This document shows positions 45,467 through 54,421 of a stretch of 64,000 bases of DNA, piece by piece. Origin of the DNA: Planctomycetales bacterium. GTDB taxonomy: Bacteria; Planctomycetota; Phycisphaerae; SM23-33. The number at the start of each line of letters is the position of its first letter. Positions within the stretch are counted from its first letter, which is position 1. The DNA lies in assembly GCA_030612725.1 (NCBI GenBank), contig JAUWNJ010000003.1:1-64000 (forward strand). The letters run 5' to 3'. Both the position numbers and the translations under genes were made by a program. Below the pieces are notes generated by a model. The model saw nothing but the letters and a program-made list of their open reading frames with translations. It made no database searches and was not told where the DNA came from.

Positions 45467-47071
45467 ATGAACGAAATTACCGCACGACGGCGCGAATACC
45501 TTCAGCGCGTCCTTGACGAGATAGAAGAACCCTCAAAGGCCGACTACGAAGAGGTAATGCGCCCGACCGCCCAGCCGTTGGGACCGCAACAGCACCGAAA
45601 GGCCAAGTCGTATGATAGCAGAATGTGGGTAATCAACCATTCGCGCCTCGTTCTCGGCAGGGACATTGACAAGGCCAACCGCTACTTCGAGTCCGCCCAT
45701 CTCGATACCCGGCCGGTGGAATGGCCGGACAGAACGACCGACGACCCCGACTGGGACTTCCTGGCCACAATGCTGCTAAAAACCGTACTGGACTTTGGTC
45801 GGTCGGACCTGCTGAGCGAAAAGGCCAAAACGAACCTCAAGGCGATATTCATCGACTGGAAGCAGCCGCGCCGCCCGGCGGTCAACGCCGACAACGACCG
45901 CGCTGCCCGCTGGCCCGTCATACACACGGAAAACCACGATATAATGTGCCTGACCATCGGCCTGTTCGGGGCCCTCTTTGCCGGAAGGGACACCGACGCC
46001 CACGTAAGGGAAATGTCAAAATCGTTGGCGTGGCGATTCGAGCGTGGCTGGGTCGAGTGGCACTCCCCGTGCTACCAGATACACTATCTCAACCCGCTTC
46101 TGATCCTGGCCCGGCACGCGCCCTCGCCGGCTCTGCGGAAAGGCGCCGCCGACCTTATCAACCTCCAGATGGCGGAAAGGGCGCTGTTGAGCGTCAACGG
46201 TCATCTCGGCGGACCGTTCTATCGCGGATACGACCGGCACATCGAGTCCGACCTCTTCGACGGATACCTGCCGGTGATGTGGCTGGCATTCGGCCTTGGG
46301 GATCCGTGGCTGACTCTCAAAGACGGCGTGGCGTTTGCCGTTGATTCCTTCGAGCCCGACCCGATTGTCTCTGCCCTGGCGGCGGAGGCTGCGACCAGGC
46401 CATTGTTGCAATACAAAGGAACTCGCCGACACCCGCAGGGGCGGGAGGGGCTGGCGCCGATTTATTACTACAACACACCCCACGTGTGCATGGGCTTTAT
46501 GGGCATCTTCGGCTTCGGCCACCAGTCGCGTTTCTTCAACGTCATGTTCGCAGACGAACCGGCAAAGAGCCTGCGGACATTTATGCGGGAGCCGGAGTTG
46601 CAGAGCGACTGGGACCAGCGAAACGAAAGGGGCGAACTGGTTCAACATGAAAACTGGCTGATATCCCGAGGCGCCCTGGTCGAAGAAGGCGGAATTAAGC
46701 CGACCAACGCCGGTAAGTGGAACCTGTACCGCGTCGGCAAGGGCCTTTGCGCTCACGTCGAACTGGCCGGCGACCTGCACGTCTTCCAGGTCTCCGATCT
46801 GGACACTTACCCTGACGAGCAGGCTTTCATCTCGGCACTGTCCGTGCCGGAAAAGGTCGATAATTCCGTGCGGGCAAAAACCGCCGGCGGCGAAGAACTA
46901 TCCGTGAACCTCTCCGATATGTCATTGACTCTCAACGGACAAGCCCCCCAGGACTGGTCCAATATGCTCCACGACTGCCCGGCCATGCGGTCCGAATACG
47001 GCAGCGGCGTGATAGAGATAAAAACAGGGCAAGGAACTCTGACCCTGGACAACAGAGCCTTGGCTGTATGA
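45467..47071 (+). CDS. Putative polysaccharide lyase/hydrolase-like (alpha/alpha toroid) protein
   Basis: ENHDIMCLTIGLFGALFAG, WVEWHSPCYQIHYLNPLLILA; family assignment by feel only. Confidence 0.45.
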   Translation: MNEITARRREYLQRVLDEIEEPSKADYEEVMRPTAQPLGPQQHRKAKSYDSRMWVINHSRLVLGRDIDKANRYFESAHLDTRPVEWPDRTTDDPDWDFLATMLLKTVLDFGRSDLLSEKAKTNLKAIFIDWKQPRRPAVNADNDRAARWPVIHTENHDIMCLTIGLFGALFAGRDTDAHVREMSKSLAWRFERGWVEWHSPCYQIHYLNPLLILARHAPSPALRKGAADLINLQMAERALLSVNGHLGGPFYRGYDRHIESDLFDGYLPVMWLAFGLGDPWLTLKDGVAFAVDSFEPDPIVSALAAEAATRPLLQYKGTRRHPQGREGLAPIYYYNTPHVCMGFMGIFGFGHQSRFFNVMFADEPAKSLRTFMREPELQSDWDQRNERGELVQHENWLISRGALVEEGGIKPTNAGKWNLYRVGKGLCAHVELAGDLHVFQVSDLDTYPDEQAFISALSVPEKVDNSVRAKTAGGEELSVNLSDMSLTLNGQAPQDWSNMLHDCPAMRSEYGSGVIEIKTGQGTLTLDNRALAV

Positions 47072-47087
47072 GAAAAGGGAACGATAC

Positions 47088-48248
47088 ATGAACGGTTCGC
47101 CGACAATTGACTGCGACTTTCCGGGCGGGAACATCCTCGTCGAGAGAATAGAGGCAGACACCGCCTACATCCGGCAGGACCTCCGCGACACGGACGGCGA
47201 CTGGTTCTACTGGTGCTTCCGCGTTCGTGGGGCTGCGGCGGGGCGGATGCGGTTTCAGTTCACCGGAAGCGACGTGATAGGCGTCCTCGGCCCGGCAGTC
47301 AGCACCGACGGCGGGACGACGTGGGCCTGGCTTGGCTGCGAGACGGTCGAGAACAACGGCTTTGCGTACGCCTTTGCCGCCGAGGCCGACGATGTCCGCT
47401 TCTGCGTCGCCATGCCGTACCTGGAAGCGAACCTGCGAGAGTTTCTGGATAAGCACCGCGACAACCCGCACCTGGACGCGGGCGTACTGTGCCGAAGCCG
47501 GAAGGGCCGGGAAGTTGAACTGCTCCGCCTGGGCAGGATCGACGGCGGCTGCGACATCCGCGTGCTGCTTACCTGCCGGCACCATTGCTGTGAGATGATG
47601 GCCGACTGGGCCTTGGAAGGCATCATGGGAACCGTTCTTGCCGCCGGCGACGACGGTGAGTGGTTCGGCGAGCACGTCGAGTTCCTCGTGGTTCCGTTTG
47701 TCGATAAGGACGGCGTCGAGGACGGCGACCAGGGCAAGAACCGTCTGCCGCGCGACCATAACCGCGACTACGAGGGCGATAGTATCTACCCTGAGACGGG
47801 CGCACTGCGGGAGTTGGTTCCCGCATGGTCGGCCGGCCTGCTGCGGTTCGCGCTGGACATGCACTGCCCATATATTCGCGGCGAGGGACACGAGGAGATA
47901 CATTTCGTCGGGACGGCGAATCGGGAGAACTGGCGTCGCGTCGTGCGATTTTCGGAAATCCTTGAGGATGTGCAGGTCGGCCTGTCCCGAGCGAAGTCGA
48001 GGGGCCCGCTGGTCTTCAAGGCCGAGAACAATCTCCCGTTCGGCCAGGGGTGGAACAAGCCGGACACTTTCAGCAAGGGCGTGAGTTTCAACGGCTGGTC
48101 GGCTGGGCTGCCGGGTCTGCGGTTTGCTTCGAGCCTCGAGATTCCCTACGCCTCCGCCGGAGGCAGGGCGGTAACATCCGAAACCGCTAAATTGCTGGGC
48201 CACGACCTCGCCGGAGCCATCCGACGCTTTCTGCAACAGGAATGCTGA
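47088..48248 (+). CDS. M14 family zinc carboxypeptidase-like protein
   Basis: LLTCRHHCCEMMADWALEGIM, VPFVDKDGVEDGDQGKNRLPRDHNRDY, ALDMHCPYIRGEGHEEIHFVG. Confidence 0.85.
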   Translation: MNGSPTIDCDFPGGNILVERIEADTAYIRQDLRDTDGDWFYWCFRVRGAAAGRMRFQFTGSDVIGVLGPAVSTDGGTTWAWLGCETVENNGFAYAFAAEADDVRFCVAMPYLEANLREFLDKHRDNPHLDAGVLCRSRKGREVELLRLGRIDGGCDIRVLLTCRHHCCEMMADWALEGIMGTVLAAGDDGEWFGEHVEFLVVPFVDKDGVEDGDQGKNRLPRDHNRDYEGDSIYPETGALRELVPAWSAGLLRFALDMHCPYIRGEGHEEIHFVGTANRENWRRVVRFSEILEDVQVGLSRAKSRGPLVFKAENNLPFGQGWNKPDTFSKGVSFNGWSAGLPGLRFASSLEIPYASAGGRAVTSETAKLLGHDLAGAIRRFLQQEC

Positions 48249-48334
48249 AGGTCGGAAAGGCCCTGCGGGAATTTGAAAAATCAGGTCAAAAGCCCGTCCC
48301 CTTGAAAAAGGTCAAGAAGGAACTGGGGAATTAA
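48242..48334 (+). CDS. Small ORF, 30 aa, possibly fragment
   Basis: MLKVGKALREFEKSGQKPVPLKKVKKELGN*, ATG overlaps M14 stop. Confidence 0.35.
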   Translation: MLKVGKALREFEKSGQKPVPLKKVKKELGN

Positions 48335-49184
48335 CGCGGTACGTCTCCGTATTTGCTGTGTCTGCTTGAAAACTGTATTGGAATCCGGTTATGGGTAATA
48401 ATGACTGCTTGATCTTGGCACATGGAAGATTTGCCGGTTTCCTCGGAGCTTCCCGATGTTGAGATCTCAGGGAAGTAATCCACTGCGTGAGAGTATCACA
48501 GTCAAACAGAGCTCGCTTGTAGTGGCGGTGCTGAAGGTCAACCAACTCCTCTAGTTCGAGGCGTTCGACATGATGGAGTATGTATTCAGTCAATCTCGGA
48601 GCTATGGCAAAATTTAGTTTTCTGGCTGTCATGAGTGCAGTAAGAACGCACAATTTCGGGAAAGGATTGTCTTCGAAATTTATATCGATTGTTTTTTTTA
48701 AAACTGCCTCAAAGAAGCCGTTTGAATAAATTTTTCGGGACTTGCCCGGCTTGGGTATCAATTCAGCCACTACTGCTTGAATATCAAGAAATGTCGTTTT
48801 GGGAAGATCGGAGAAGGCTTTTCCGGGAAAATGGTTCTCCCGAAATGCCCAGGTATCCCCTAACGCCCATATGTCGAAATCCCAACGGGAAATGCAAACC
48901 TGGAAGCCGCCAAAACGAGTTCTTTTCTCCAAGTATTCGCTAAGGTACTCTTCCAGTTCCGGCGTCATTTTTGAGACAACAATGTCCAAATCTCGCGGAT
49001 TCTTTCCGGGCCCGTGGATTATCAGATCTCTTAGTGCTCCGCCAAACAAAAAGGCCGTCCATCCCTTTTGGCGGATTTTATCGAAGATAGGCCTCAGCGG
49101 TTGGCGAATACCTGTTTGAGATGCGACGAACTTACTAACCTGTTTTCGAAGCGTGCTTCTCAACCTGTCTATTTCATTACCCAT
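48312..49184 (-). CDS. CCA-adding/polyA polymerase head-domain-like nucleotidyltransferase
   Basis: GWTAFLFGGALRDLIIHGPGKNPRDLDIVV (GG..RD..DxDIV); overlaps dGTPase gene by 8 nt. Confidence 0.8.
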   Translation of the reverse strand: MGNEIDRLRSTLRKQVSKFVASQTGIRQPLRPIFDKIRQKGWTAFLFGGALRDLIIHGPGKNPRDLDIVVSKMTPELEEYLSEYLEKRTRFGGFQVCISRWDFDIWALGDTWAFRENHFPGKAFSDLPKTTFLDIQAVVAELIPKPGKSRKIYSNGFFEAVLKKTIDINFEDNPFPKLCVLTALMTARKLNFAIAPRLTEYILHHVERLELEELVDLQHRHYKRALFDCDTLTQWITSLRSQHREAPRKPANLPCAKIKQSLLPITGFQYSFQADTANTETYRVNSPVPS

Positions 49185-50622
49185 TCGTTAGCCTCTTGTG
49201 GAGGTTGACAGCAAAAGTATCTGTCATGCCACAGACGTAATCCGTTACCAGTTGCATACGGCAGTATCTCTTGGGCAAATCGGTCTTTTCTAGTGCGTGC
49301 TTAAAGACTTTTTGGTAGTTGTCAGACGTCAGATCGTACGCTTTTTGAGCAAACTTCTCGGAATTGGAAAGGTTTTTCTTACCATTTCCACGAAAGTCAT
49401 AACCTTCCCAGTATATGTCGAGAAGATCCTGAATTACCTTCCGCCCCATTAATTCCAGATTCAATGTCTCATCAGAGCAGTACACTCGTCCCAAATTAAT
49501 CTTCCGGCAGGCTTTAACAAGAGGCCATGCTGTGGAATCCTCTACCAGTTCTCCGTGATAATCCCCCTCCATAATCTCCTCATAATTATCCATGAATGCC
49601 TTAGACGAAGCCGTAACGATTTCCCTAATTGCCAGCACTCGAAAATACCGAACCAGGGTTTTGTCCTTGGCACGACCAGAGAACTGAATTTCTTTCTCTT
49701 TTTCTTCTACATGTTCTTCCACATCCTCGAGGTATTTCCGGATGGTAGTGTTATCATCACTGCTGGCTAGTAATTCGTCCTTGAGTAATTTCCAATCCAA
49801 TATGCCCTTTGTTACTCCATCTTCGAGATCGACCGTGTTATAAACACAATCGTCCGCAGCTTCCACCAAGAAGGTGATGGGATTCCTAGCCTTGCCTGTT
49901 CCTGTCTCTGTGCGCAATTTTTCTATCAACGAATTCTCAGAGGCAAAGTAACCAACCTTGGCTTTCTCATGGAAACCGTCGTCCCCTTCATTGGAAGCAG
50001 CAACATATTTGCATGCCGCAGAAAGTGTGCCGCAAGTTAGATTGAGTCCGTGGAAGTCCGCCAGTATTTGAAGCTTCGTTATAAGTCGAATCGTTTGAGC
50101 ATTGCCCTCAAACCGTAAAAAATCCTGGACATATTGACTGGCCTTGTTTCGTCTCTCCGAAGCGTCATATAACTCGCTAAAGAAGTTGGCATCCTTTCCT
50201 TCTTTTTCCTTTTTTTGAAACCATTCGCGGATTGCTATTTCCCCGGAGTGCCCAAAGGGTGGATTTCCAAGATCGTGAAGCAGGCCACACGTGGCAGCAA
50301 TCGTCTCTATTTGCCTGCTTTTTAGGTTGTCAATATACCCCTGCTCTCTCATCTCACAGCACACGTCTTTCGCAAGGCCGCGAGCAGCATGGGAAACCTC
50401 CAGGGAATGAGTTAGCCGAGTCCTGACTGAGTCGTTGGGATCCAAGGGAAACACTTGTGTTTTGTCCTGGAGACGTCGAAAAGGCGTAGAGTACACGATA
50501 CGATCGAAATCCCTCTCAAACTCATCGCGTTTGTCTCCAGGCACCCTCTCTGACTGGCTCGGACCACCAACAAGTTCCCTTGCCCGCTCTATACTCAAAA
50601 GCTTTTGCCAGTCCATTGCCAC
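49177..50622 (-). CDS. dgt: Deoxyguanosinetriphosphate triphosphohydrolase (dGTPase, HD superfamily)
   Basis: FRRLQDKTQVFPL, RTRLTHSLEVSHAARGLA, CGLLHDLGNPPFGHSGE, VEAADDCVYNTVDLEDGV. Confidence 0.93.
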   Translation of the reverse strand: MAMDWQKLLSIERARELVGGPSQSERVPGDKRDEFERDFDRIVYSTPFRRLQDKTQVFPLDPNDSVRTRLTHSLEVSHAARGLAKDVCCEMREQGYIDNLKSRQIETIAATCGLLHDLGNPPFGHSGEIAIREWFQKKEKEGKDANFFSELYDASERRNKASQYVQDFLRFEGNAQTIRLITKLQILADFHGLNLTCGTLSAACKYVAASNEGDDGFHEKAKVGYFASENSLIEKLRTETGTGKARNPITFLVEAADDCVYNTVDLEDGVTKGILDWKLLKDELLASSDDNTTIRKYLEDVEEHVEEKEKEIQFSGRAKDKTLVRYFRVLAIREIVTASSKAFMDNYEEIMEGDYHGELVEDSTAWPLVKACRKINLGRVYCSDETLNLELMGRKVIQDLLDIYWEGYDFRGNGKKNLSNSEKFAQKAYDLTSDNYQKVFKHALEKTDLPKRYCRMQLVTDYVCGMTDTFAVNLHKRLTNG

Positions 50623-50790
50623 GCTTACCGCTCCAAGGGAGAAAGAAAAAATCTAATTTTGGGACCTCTCCCCGAATAGGGACAAATGCACACTCTATAT
50701 CACAGCCTCCTCAACAGATAACCGCCACTTGTGTCCGAAGTCAAGGAGAAAGAAATGCGGACTCTAAAAGTGCCACACACACATTCCGGC

Positions 50791-53364
50791 CTATTCGGCC
50801 TGCTCGTTTATCTGCGGAATGTAACCCGCTTCGACGGTTGTGCCGTCGGTTTTGCGGATGGTGGGTTGGGGATTGGCTTTTTCGTGGTTTAATAATTGCA
50901 GTTCCAGGGCCTTTTTCTGGTCGGGCTTTAGGGTTTTCCAGCCTAGTCTGCCTCGGCATTTCGGGAAGGCAGAGCATCCCAGCCAAGGCCCACGCGCGCC
51001 GCGGCGCAAGTTCATCGGCTTACCGCACTTGGAGCAGACCAGGTCGGTCTCGAGCGGCGGGGGCGACGGCAGTTTCACGCCGCCCTTTTTGTCCAGATTG
51101 ACAATTCCTTTGCATTCGGGATAGTCCGGGCAACTAAGGAACGGCCCATACCGGCCGTTGCGAAGAATCAGCGCTTTGCCGCACACCGGACAAGCAATAT
51201 CGACTATCTTCGCCTCAATCTTCTTTCCATCCTTATCGACCGGGAAAGTCGTTTTGCAGTCGGGATAGCCCGTGCAGGCGAGGTACTTGCCGTTCTTGCT
51301 CCAGCGATAAACCATCGGCTTTTCGCATTGCGGGCAGGTGTATTCGGACGGTTCGACTTGGGCCTTTGCGTGGACCATCTCTTCGCCGGCTTTTTCAAGG
51401 TCGGCTTTGAAAGGTCCGTAGAAGTCCCGCAGCACGGATGTCCAGTCAGTGCGAGCCTCTTCGACCTCATCGAGTTTGTCTTCCAGGCGGGCGGTGAAAC
51501 GCAGGTCGAATATGTCTGCGAAATGCTTGATGAGTTTGTCGGTAACGACCGTGCCGAGTTCGGTGGCGTAGAATCGCCGGTCGATCTGTTTGGCGTATTC
51601 GCGGTCCTGGATAGTTTTGACAATGGCGGCGTAGGTGCTGGGGCGGCCTATGCCTTCGGCTTCGAGGGCCTTGACCAGCGACGCCTCGGTGTATCGCGGC
51701 GGCGGCTGGGTGAAGTGCTGGGTTGGGTCCATCGCTGCCGGTGCGACGGGCGCGTTCTCGCTCAGTGGTGGAAGAATCTGCTCGCCGTATTTGGGCAGAC
51801 CGGCGACCTTGAGGAACCCGTCGAAGATGAGTCTCCGCCCGCCGGCCTTGAAAATCGCTTCTCCAAGAGGCGTTTCGGCGACGATCTCGGCTTCGGTAAC
51901 TTCCCATCGGGCGGGCATCATCTGGCAGGCGACGAATCGCCTCCAGATAAGGTCGTAAAGCCTCATCTGGGCCTGGTCGAGTACGCCGGCGAGCGATTCG
52001 GGCGTTCGGGTAACATCGGTGGGTCGGATAGCTTCGTGGGCCTCCTGGGCCCGTCCGCCCGAAGCATAGAGTTTGGGGTCTTCCGGCAGGTATTTTTCGC
52101 CGAAATTTTCGTTGATGAACGACCGGCACTGCGTAACCGCCTGGGTTGAGAGGTTCCGGCTGTCGGTTCGCATATATGTAATCAGTCCGACGCTTCCGGC
52201 GTCGGGGACCTCCATACCCTCGTAAAGTTGCTGCGCGACCCGCATCGTCCGCGAGGTCGAAAACCCCAGTCGAACCGAGGCTGCCTGCTGGAGTGTAACC
52301 GTGGTGAACGGCGCCGAGGAGCGAGATTTGTTTTCGCGCTGCTTGAGAGAGCGGATGATGTATGCGGGGACCGACTCGCCCAATCGCCCTGTAACGCTCG
52401 CCGAATGCTTGGCAGGACCTTTACCGTCTGGGTTCTCCGTCCGCTGAACATCATCTATCACCAGTCCGAGGGCTTTGGCGACTTCGATTGCTTCCTCGGC
52501 ATTGTCGGGTGCGAATTTCTCGCCCTTCCATTTGAGAAGTTCGGCCCGAAAGGCGCCATGCTCGGCGATGAAGGTTTGCTGTTGCTGTTGTGTGGGACCT
52601 TTTCCTTTGTGGTCTTTTTTCGCCAGGAAGACCTTCCACTTGCGGGTCAGTTCGCCGGCGGTTTGGCAGTCCGGGGTAAAGACCGTTGGGATTTTCCAGA
52701 ACTCCTCCGGCATGAACGCCTCGATCGCCCGCTCTCGCTCGACGATAAGGCGAACGGCGACGGTTTGGACGCGACCGGCTGACAGGCCTCTGGCGACTTT
52801 CTTCCACAGGAGCGGGCTGACCTTATATCCGACGATCCGGTCGAGTATCCGCCGGGCCTGCTGGGCATCGACCTTGTTCATGTCCAGTTCGTGCGGGTCG
52901 GCGAAGGCCGCCTGGATTGCCGATTTGGTTATCTCGTTGAAAACGACGCGCCTGAGGCGGTCTTTGGGAATCTTCAGCGCTTCGGCCAGATGCCATGCGA
53001 TTGCTTCGCCCTCGCGGTCGAGGTCAGTCGCCAGGAATACTTCGGGCGCGGATTTGCTGAGTTTTTTCAGTTCGGCGAGGACTTTTTTTCGCCCTGTCAG
53101 CGGTTCATAGGTCGGCGTGAAATCGCCTTCCAGATCAACGCCGATGTCCTTTGTCGGGAGGTCGCGGACGTGTCCCATTGAGGCTTTGACTATGAAATCG
53201 GGTCCGAGGTAGCGGTTTATCGTCTTGGCCTTGGCGGGCGACTCGACGATGACCAGTTTTTTCCCGCCTGCTTTACCGGAGGATTTCCCTCGCGCGGAGG
53301 TTTTCCGTTTGGCCCGCGAAGGGGTCTTGGTCGGTGAACCGGTTTTTACGGCAGCGGTATTCAT
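50791..53364 (-). CDS. topA: DNA topoisomerase I
   Basis: KLVIVESPAKAKTINRYLG, GLITYMRTDS, C-terminal CxxC zinc fingers with YPDCKTTF/YPECKGI; start at MNTAAVKTG. Confidence 0.97.
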   Translation of the reverse strand: MNTAAVKTGSPTKTPSRAKRKTSARGKSSGKAGGKKLVIVESPAKAKTINRYLGPDFIVKASMGHVRDLPTKDIGVDLEGDFTPTYEPLTGRKKVLAELKKLSKSAPEVFLATDLDREGEAIAWHLAEALKIPKDRLRRVVFNEITKSAIQAAFADPHELDMNKVDAQQARRILDRIVGYKVSPLLWKKVARGLSAGRVQTVAVRLIVERERAIEAFMPEEFWKIPTVFTPDCQTAGELTRKWKVFLAKKDHKGKGPTQQQQQTFIAEHGAFRAELLKWKGEKFAPDNAEEAIEVAKALGLVIDDVQRTENPDGKGPAKHSASVTGRLGESVPAYIIRSLKQRENKSRSSAPFTTVTLQQAASVRLGFSTSRTMRVAQQLYEGMEVPDAGSVGLITYMRTDSRNLSTQAVTQCRSFINENFGEKYLPEDPKLYASGGRAQEAHEAIRPTDVTRTPESLAGVLDQAQMRLYDLIWRRFVACQMMPARWEVTEAEIVAETPLGEAIFKAGGRRLIFDGFLKVAGLPKYGEQILPPLSENAPVAPAAMDPTQHFTQPPPRYTEASLVKALEAEGIGRPSTYAAIVKTIQDREYAKQIDRRFYATELGTVVTDKLIKHFADIFDLRFTARLEDKLDEVEEARTDWTSVLRDFYGPFKADLEKAGEEMVHAKAQVEPSEYTCPQCEKPMVYRWSKNGKYLACTGYPDCKTTFPVDKDGKKIEAKIVDIACPVCGKALILRNGRYGPFLSCPDYPECKGIVNLDKKGGVKLPSPPPLETDLVCSKCGKPMNLRRGARGPWLGCSAFPKCRGRLGWKTLKPDQKKALELQLLNHEKANPQPTIRKTDGTTVEAGYIPQINEQAE

Positions 53365-53497
53365 CTGCAACGCCTTTTCGGTCAGTCTGGTATGGCGACT
53401 GAAGGAAAAAATTGTGGCTAATACTTGACGCAAGCGTCGGGTTTGTCAAGTGTTTGCTTCAGACGGGGCGGGAAAGCGGTCGCGATTAGAAAAAGGT

Positions 53498-53527
53498 GGG
53501 TCTCCGCTTCGCTCCGGTCCAGCCTAC
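53498..53527. repeat. REP-like copy upstream of topA
   Basis: GGGTCTCCGCTTCGCTCCGGTCCAGCCTAC. Confidence 0.65.
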
Positions 53528-53538
53528 GACTGTAACTG

Positions 53539-53667
53539 TTACCATGCCGAATTCGGAGGATTTTTCTTCATCGGTGGAGCCTCCGGCGGCGGTGGTCTGA
53601 CGCGGTAAAGAACGCCGGTGGGTTTGGCGTCCACGTATGGCAACAGGGCTTTGAATAGCATTGACAT
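53539..53667 (-). CDS. Small proline-rich ORF, 42 aa
   Basis: MSMLFKALLPYVDAKPTGVLYRVRPPPPEAPPMKKNPPNSAW*; not in the supplied ORF track. Confidence 0.3.
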   Translation of the reverse strand: MSMLFKALLPYVDAKPTGVLYRVRPPPPEAPPMKKNPPNSAW

Positions 53668-53765
53668 GTTTCCGGTATCGCAGGACAATAATAGTTAAAG
53701 GGTTCGGTAAGGATCGTCGAAATAGCGACAGGCGATGCCCGGGAACAGGGAATGCTTTTTTGACA

Positions 53766-54410
53766 ATGAAATCACGACAGATCAGCCGTTTTGCCTGGCG
53801 ACATTACTGTGACGCTTCTCTGTCGATTCGCTGGCTCACGAGACTCCGACCGGCCATTTGTCCGCTCGAAGTCGTGGCGGAATCCGTACCGGTCGGCGCT
53901 CGGGTGCTTGACGTTGGGTGCGGGGCCGGTCTGCTTCTGTCATGGCTGGTCGAAAGCCGATCTCTTGCGTCGGGTGTGGGAATCGACCTGTCGCAACGGG
54001 CCATCGAAATCGCCAAGAGCGCCACATCGGATAGTCGTTTGCGATTTGAGGTTCGTCGGACACAAGAGCCGTGGCCCGTGGGTCCCTTCGACGTGGTAAC
54101 GCTTGTGGACGTGCTTCACCACGTTGAACCGAACCGTCAGCGGGCGTTTGTGAAGCGGATTGGCGAGATAAACCCGAAACGGGTGATCCTGAAGGACCTC
54201 GACCCCAGACCTCGCTGGAAGGCATGGATGAACGCCCTTCACGATTTCCTGATGACCCGACGGCGGGTATATCCGCGAAAGATGACCGAAGTGGCGGCGT
54301 GGCTTGCCGAGGACGGATTCAACGTCGTCAGGGTCGAACGGTTGGATCGTCTTTGGTACAGTCACTACTTGATCGAGGCGACCCGAACTACCTCGCCATC
54401 GGCAGATTAA
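53766..54410 (+). CDS. Class I SAM-dependent methyltransferase
   Basis: GARVLDVGCGAGLLLSWL, VTLVDVLHHVEP. Confidence 0.9.
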   Translation: MKSRQISRFAWRHYCDASLSIRWLTRLRPAICPLEVVAESVPVGARVLDVGCGAGLLLSWLVESRSLASGVGIDLSQRAIEIAKSATSDSRLRFEVRRTQEPWPVGPFDVVTLVDVLHHVEPNRQRAFVKRIGEINPKRVILKDLDPRPRWKAWMNALHDFLMTRRRVYPRKMTEVAAWLAEDGFNVVRVERLDRLWYSHYLIEATRTTSPSAD

Positions 54411-54421
54411 AGGAAGATTCC

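Noticed and set aside
46932-48236. 434-aa minus-strand ORF opposite the M14 gene
   Set aside because: Antisense shadow ORF; the plus strand has recognisable carboxypeptidase motifs.
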